A stretch of DNA of 64,000 nt from positions 3,201,998 through 3,265,997 of the forward strand of contig NC_064045.1 of the NCBI RefSeq assembly GCF_932526225.1, read 5' to 3'. The DNA is from Nematostella vectensis. Its lineage: Eukaryota > Cnidaria > Anthozoa > Actiniaria > Edwardsiidae. Position numbers and translations under genes: made by a program. Each line of letters begins with the position of its first letter. The stretch's first letter is position 1. Below, piece after piece: positions 61,192 to 64,000 of the stretch. A model generated the notes under the pieces. It was given only the letters and a program-made list of their open reading frames with translations. It ran no database searches and was not told the DNA's origin.

Positions 61192-64000
61192 TCATACGTA
61201 TCGATCAGGTGGTTTAACTACTCTTCCGCAGCGCGTCATAGTTGCTCCAGGTGGGCAGGGGTTGCTGGTCGTCTGGTGTGTGTTGAGGTGATCAGATGGT
61301 GCATCATCCCTCGTACTATGCTGCGTGCGTTGTGGTGGTGGTAGTGGTGATGGGGGTGTTGGTGATGGGGGTGGTGGTGATGGGGGTGGTGGTGCTGGTG
61401 GTAGTGGTGATGGGGGTGTTGGTGATGGGGGTGGTGGTGATGGGGGTGGTGGTGATGGGGTGTTGGTGATGGGGGTGGTGGTGATGGGGGTGGTGGTGAT
61501 GGGGGTAGTGGTAATGGGGGTGTTGGTGATGGGGGTAGTAGTGATGGGGGTGGTGGTGATGGGGGTGGTGGTGATGGGGGTAGTGGTGATGGGGGTAGTG
61601 GTGATGGGGGTGTTGGTGATGGGGGTGGTGGTGATGGGGGTGGTGGTGATGGGGGTAGTGGTGATGGGGGTAGTGGTGATGGGTGTGGTGGTGGTGGTGG
61701 TGGTGGTGATGGGGGTGGTGGTGATGGTGGTAGTGGTGATGGTGGTAGTGGTAGTGGTGATGGGGGTGTTGGTGATGGGGGTGGTGGTGATGGGGGTGGT
61801 GGTGATGGGGGTGGTGGTGATGGGGGTAGTGGTGATGGGGGTGTTGGTGATGGGTGTGGTGGTGATGGGGGTGGTGGTGATGGGGGTGGTGGTGATGGGG
61901 GTAGTAGTGATGGGGGTGGTGGTGATGGGGGTGGTGGTGATGGGTGTGGTGGTGATGGGGGTGGTGGTGATGGGGGTGTTGGTGATGGGTGTGTTGGTGA
62001 TGTGGGTGGTGGCACACTTCTGATGTGTAGTCTGCTGCGTCAAGGTTCCCTTCCATCGGATGTCGACACCTCGTAAGAGCGCGGCGCATCCTCTAGCTTC
62101 TCTTTGATGACTGCCGGTTTCCACTTCCGTGTTGTTGGGTCTTGAATAGTGACCGGCTGTCCTGGATGCAGGATTGGCAGTGGTTTAACGTGTCGGTCAT
62201 GGTATTGTTTCTGCATCTCTTGCCTGTACGCAAGCCTGCCGATTACTTCTTGGTTATCATGATTTCGAGCAATCACGCGTGGAAGATTATCTTGTATTTT
62301 CCTACCAAGTAGGAGCTCCGCCGGCGATGGGAGTTTGCCATCGATAGGAGTTGGGCGCAGACAAAGTAAGAAAAGCTATGTTGGCGTCGGCGTGTCTTCT
62401 TTGCTTTGGCGAGAGCTGCTTTTACAGACTTCCCCTGACTTTCTATAAAGCCATTGTTACGCGGGTAAATCGGCGATTCTTGACATACAAGGCACGATTT
62501 GGTGATTGATGCGATGTCTTCATTAATCTTTCTCCAGAATACTGATGTTCTTGCTCGTAGCTTTGTCTTTTTAGAGCCTTGATGTGCTGCATGGAGTTTG
62601 TTCAGGACATCCTCTTGAAGGGCAGCGGGTATTATTATTCTGTGACCCTTCATATGTATTCCGTCATCGATGCATATCTCGTCCCTGTAAGACCAGTACA
62701 GTCTGACTACCTGGGAGACTTGTTTAATGGTTGATGGCCATCCCTCATAAACAACTGCCTTGAGTGCTGTTAGTTCTTCGTCTGTGCTTGTGGTTTGTTT
62801 GATCCTTCCAAACATCTCGTTGCTAAATTGCGGGCATACTTCGTGTATGTGGACGTTCATGTCCTCTACTGGAGATTTCTCTTCCGGGGATAGTCGAGAT
62901 AATGCGTCTGCTATCACCATTAATTTGCCTGGGACGTGTTAGATGGTGAGGTCGTACGGTTGGAGTCTTAGTAGCATTCATTGGAGAGTGGCGGTGCTGC
63001 TGTCAGGTGCTTCAGGTGGATGCTTTTCAACGGTTTGTAGTCGCTATGCACAGTGAATGGACGTCCATATAGGTATTTATGGAATCGCTCGCAACCGTAG
63101 ACAACGGCTAGTAATTCTCTTTCAATGTTGGCGTATCGTGTTTCTACATCAGTCAGAGCCTTGCTTGCAAAGGCTACTGGTTTGCCATCTTGTATCAGTG
63201 CGGCCCCGAGGCCTTTCATCGAAGCGCCTACTTGCAGTGTGACTTCACGGGTGCTGTCAAAGTAGGTCAAGGTGATTTATTCACTTATGGATTGCTTGAT
63301 TTGGTTGAATGCCGCTTGGTGGTCGGCGGTCCAATCGAAAGTTTTGTCTTCTTTAAGCATGTCTCGGAGTGGGGCAAAAAGAGTGCTCAGGTTTGGGATG
63401 AAGGGACCCGTGTATGTTGCTAGACCAAATGAGGTTTGAATTTCTCGTGGTCTTTAGGTCATTTGTTGACACCTTTGCCGAGTCTGGTTTGACACCATCT
63501 TCTCCACATACTTCCCTGAAGAACTTGATCTTATTCTGTTTGACATTGCATTTATCTGGATTAAGCTTCAGCCCCGTCTTCTGGCATCTCTTGATCATGC
63601 CTTTGAGATTTCGGTCGTGTTCTCCGGCGGTCTTCCCGAAAACCACTATGTCATCGGCGATCCCTACGACACAGTCACAACCCTCGAATGTCTGGTCTAC
63701 CTTTGCTTGGAATACGTCTTGTGACATCCTTAATCCGATGGCATGCACTTGAAACGATACCTTCGAAAAGGCGAGTTGAAAGTGGTAAGGTAACTTGATG
63801 GTTCATCTAACGCTACATTCCAGTAACCGCTTTCAGCATTTAGAATAGAGAAATGTTTGGCGCCGCTTAGCTTTGGAAGGATTTCCTCTAGGGTGGGTGT
63901 GACGTGTTACTCTCTTTGTATGGCCGCGTTTAGGTCTTTCGGGTCTAAGCAGATCCTCAGCCTGCCGTTGGGCTTCCGTCGGTAGACTAAGCTATTAACC
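61192..64000 (-). pseudogene. Decayed Ty3/gypsy pol polyprotein (RT, RNase H, integrase), partial
   Basis: Read from right to left, the minus strand gives: reverse transcriptase (from 64000; LRICLDPKDLN, then SGYWNVALDE and GIADDIVVFG); RNase H (63270-62968; MKGLGAALIQDGKPVAFASK, ERELLAVV, HSDYKPL); the linker VIADALSRLSPEEK; the integrase zinc module (LHAAHQG, then CLVCQ); a remnant of the integrase core (NNGFIES); and the integrase C-terminal module (62276-62040; HVKPLPILHPGQPV). The tail GRVVKPPDRYV ends at 61192. Several frame changes and an early stop break it. The first RT aspartate reads Asn (SILNA) and the first RNase H aspartate reads Gly (LQVGAS). Most of the integrase core is deleted. 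The element continues past the right edge. Gag and the 5' LTR are not seen. Confidence 0.85.
61332..62012. repeat. 15-bp minisatellite inside the gypsy pol end
   Basis: About 45 copies of gatgggggtggtggt, with t/a variants (gtagtggt, gtgttggt), lie between the integrase C-terminal module and the pol tail. Because the unit is five codons, all frames stay open and yield low-complexity peptides (ITTTP, SPPPP, HHHHP). A few copies deviate in length, shifting frame. The plus strand is G-rich with quadruplex potential. Confidence 0.95.

Noticed and set aside
61192-62124. His/Pro-, Thr/Pro- and Gly/Val-rich proteins of 230-310 residues
   Set aside because: All are frames of the 15-bp minisatellite within the gypsy remnant. 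Only the short ends carry family signal.
1-64000. tRNA, rRNA or snRNA genes
   Set aside because: No A/B-box cloverleaf or conserved snRNA 5' end could be found by reading. A dedicated covariance search (tRNAscan, Infernal) would be needed to exclude them.

Overview
The window looks like nuclear DNA of an animal, most likely an anthozoan cnidarian (sea anemone or coral type). The reasons are spliced genes with GT-AG introns, AT-rich non-coding DNA, many small inverted-repeat transposons and satellites, and proteins of animal type (RBFOX, EME1, coilin, a fibrinogen-like secreted protein). The lineage call is an inference from gene content and repeat style. No sequence search was run.

Layout. 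(1) 1-2.1 kb: first three exons of coilin (minus strand, running off the left edge). It starts head to head with a formiminotransferase gene (plus strand, 2 exons, 2124-3836), and about 200 bp separate the two start codons. (2) 5.05-12.95 kb: complete EME1 on the minus strand. I assembled it as 12 exons that stay in frame for 716 codons, with several tandem repeats and a small MITE in its introns. (3) 13.86-18.65 kb: an unusual minus-strand unit. It encodes zinc-binding modules, a FEN1/XPG-like nuclease fold with all seven acidic positions, and a cysteine-rich CXC tail. The nuclease ORF is intact and the upstream part is broken by at least six frameshifts. I think it is an uncharacterised repetitive, probably mobile, element family. 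(4) 18.8-19.4 kb: a 39-bp minisatellite, then a MITE with perfect 22-bp terminal repeats. (5) 21.8-24.4 kb: a two-exon secreted protein (signal peptide, PAN-like region, EGF-like and fibrinogen-like domains). (6) 26.5-45.0 kb, possibly to 58.9 kb: an RBFOX (Fox-1) splicing regulator on the minus strand, complete from RRM to the C-terminal APY end. It has two or three alternative first exons. One intron holds about 9 kb of a 20-bp satellite. Another holds three CArG boxes spaced 21 bp apart. A cluster of four UGCAUG sites, RBFOX's own target, lies around a possible cassette exon. (7) 45-60 kb: gene-poor DNA with dispersed repeats, a truncated LINE nested in another repeat, and foldback elements. 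(8) 60.86-64 kb: the 3' part of a decayed Ty3/gypsy retrotransposon (minus strand). It comprises reverse transcriptase, RNase H, a truncated integrase, a 15-bp minisatellite expanded inside the pol end, a polypurine tract and a short LTR.

The genes have no operon-like link. EME1 (with MUS81) acts in DNA crossover resolution, coilin in Cajal bodies, formiminotransferase in folate/histidine metabolism, and RBFOX in alternative splicing. Repeats and element remnants make up well over a quarter of the window. All exon models are by eye from splice consensus, phase and remembered family similarity, and need transcript support.
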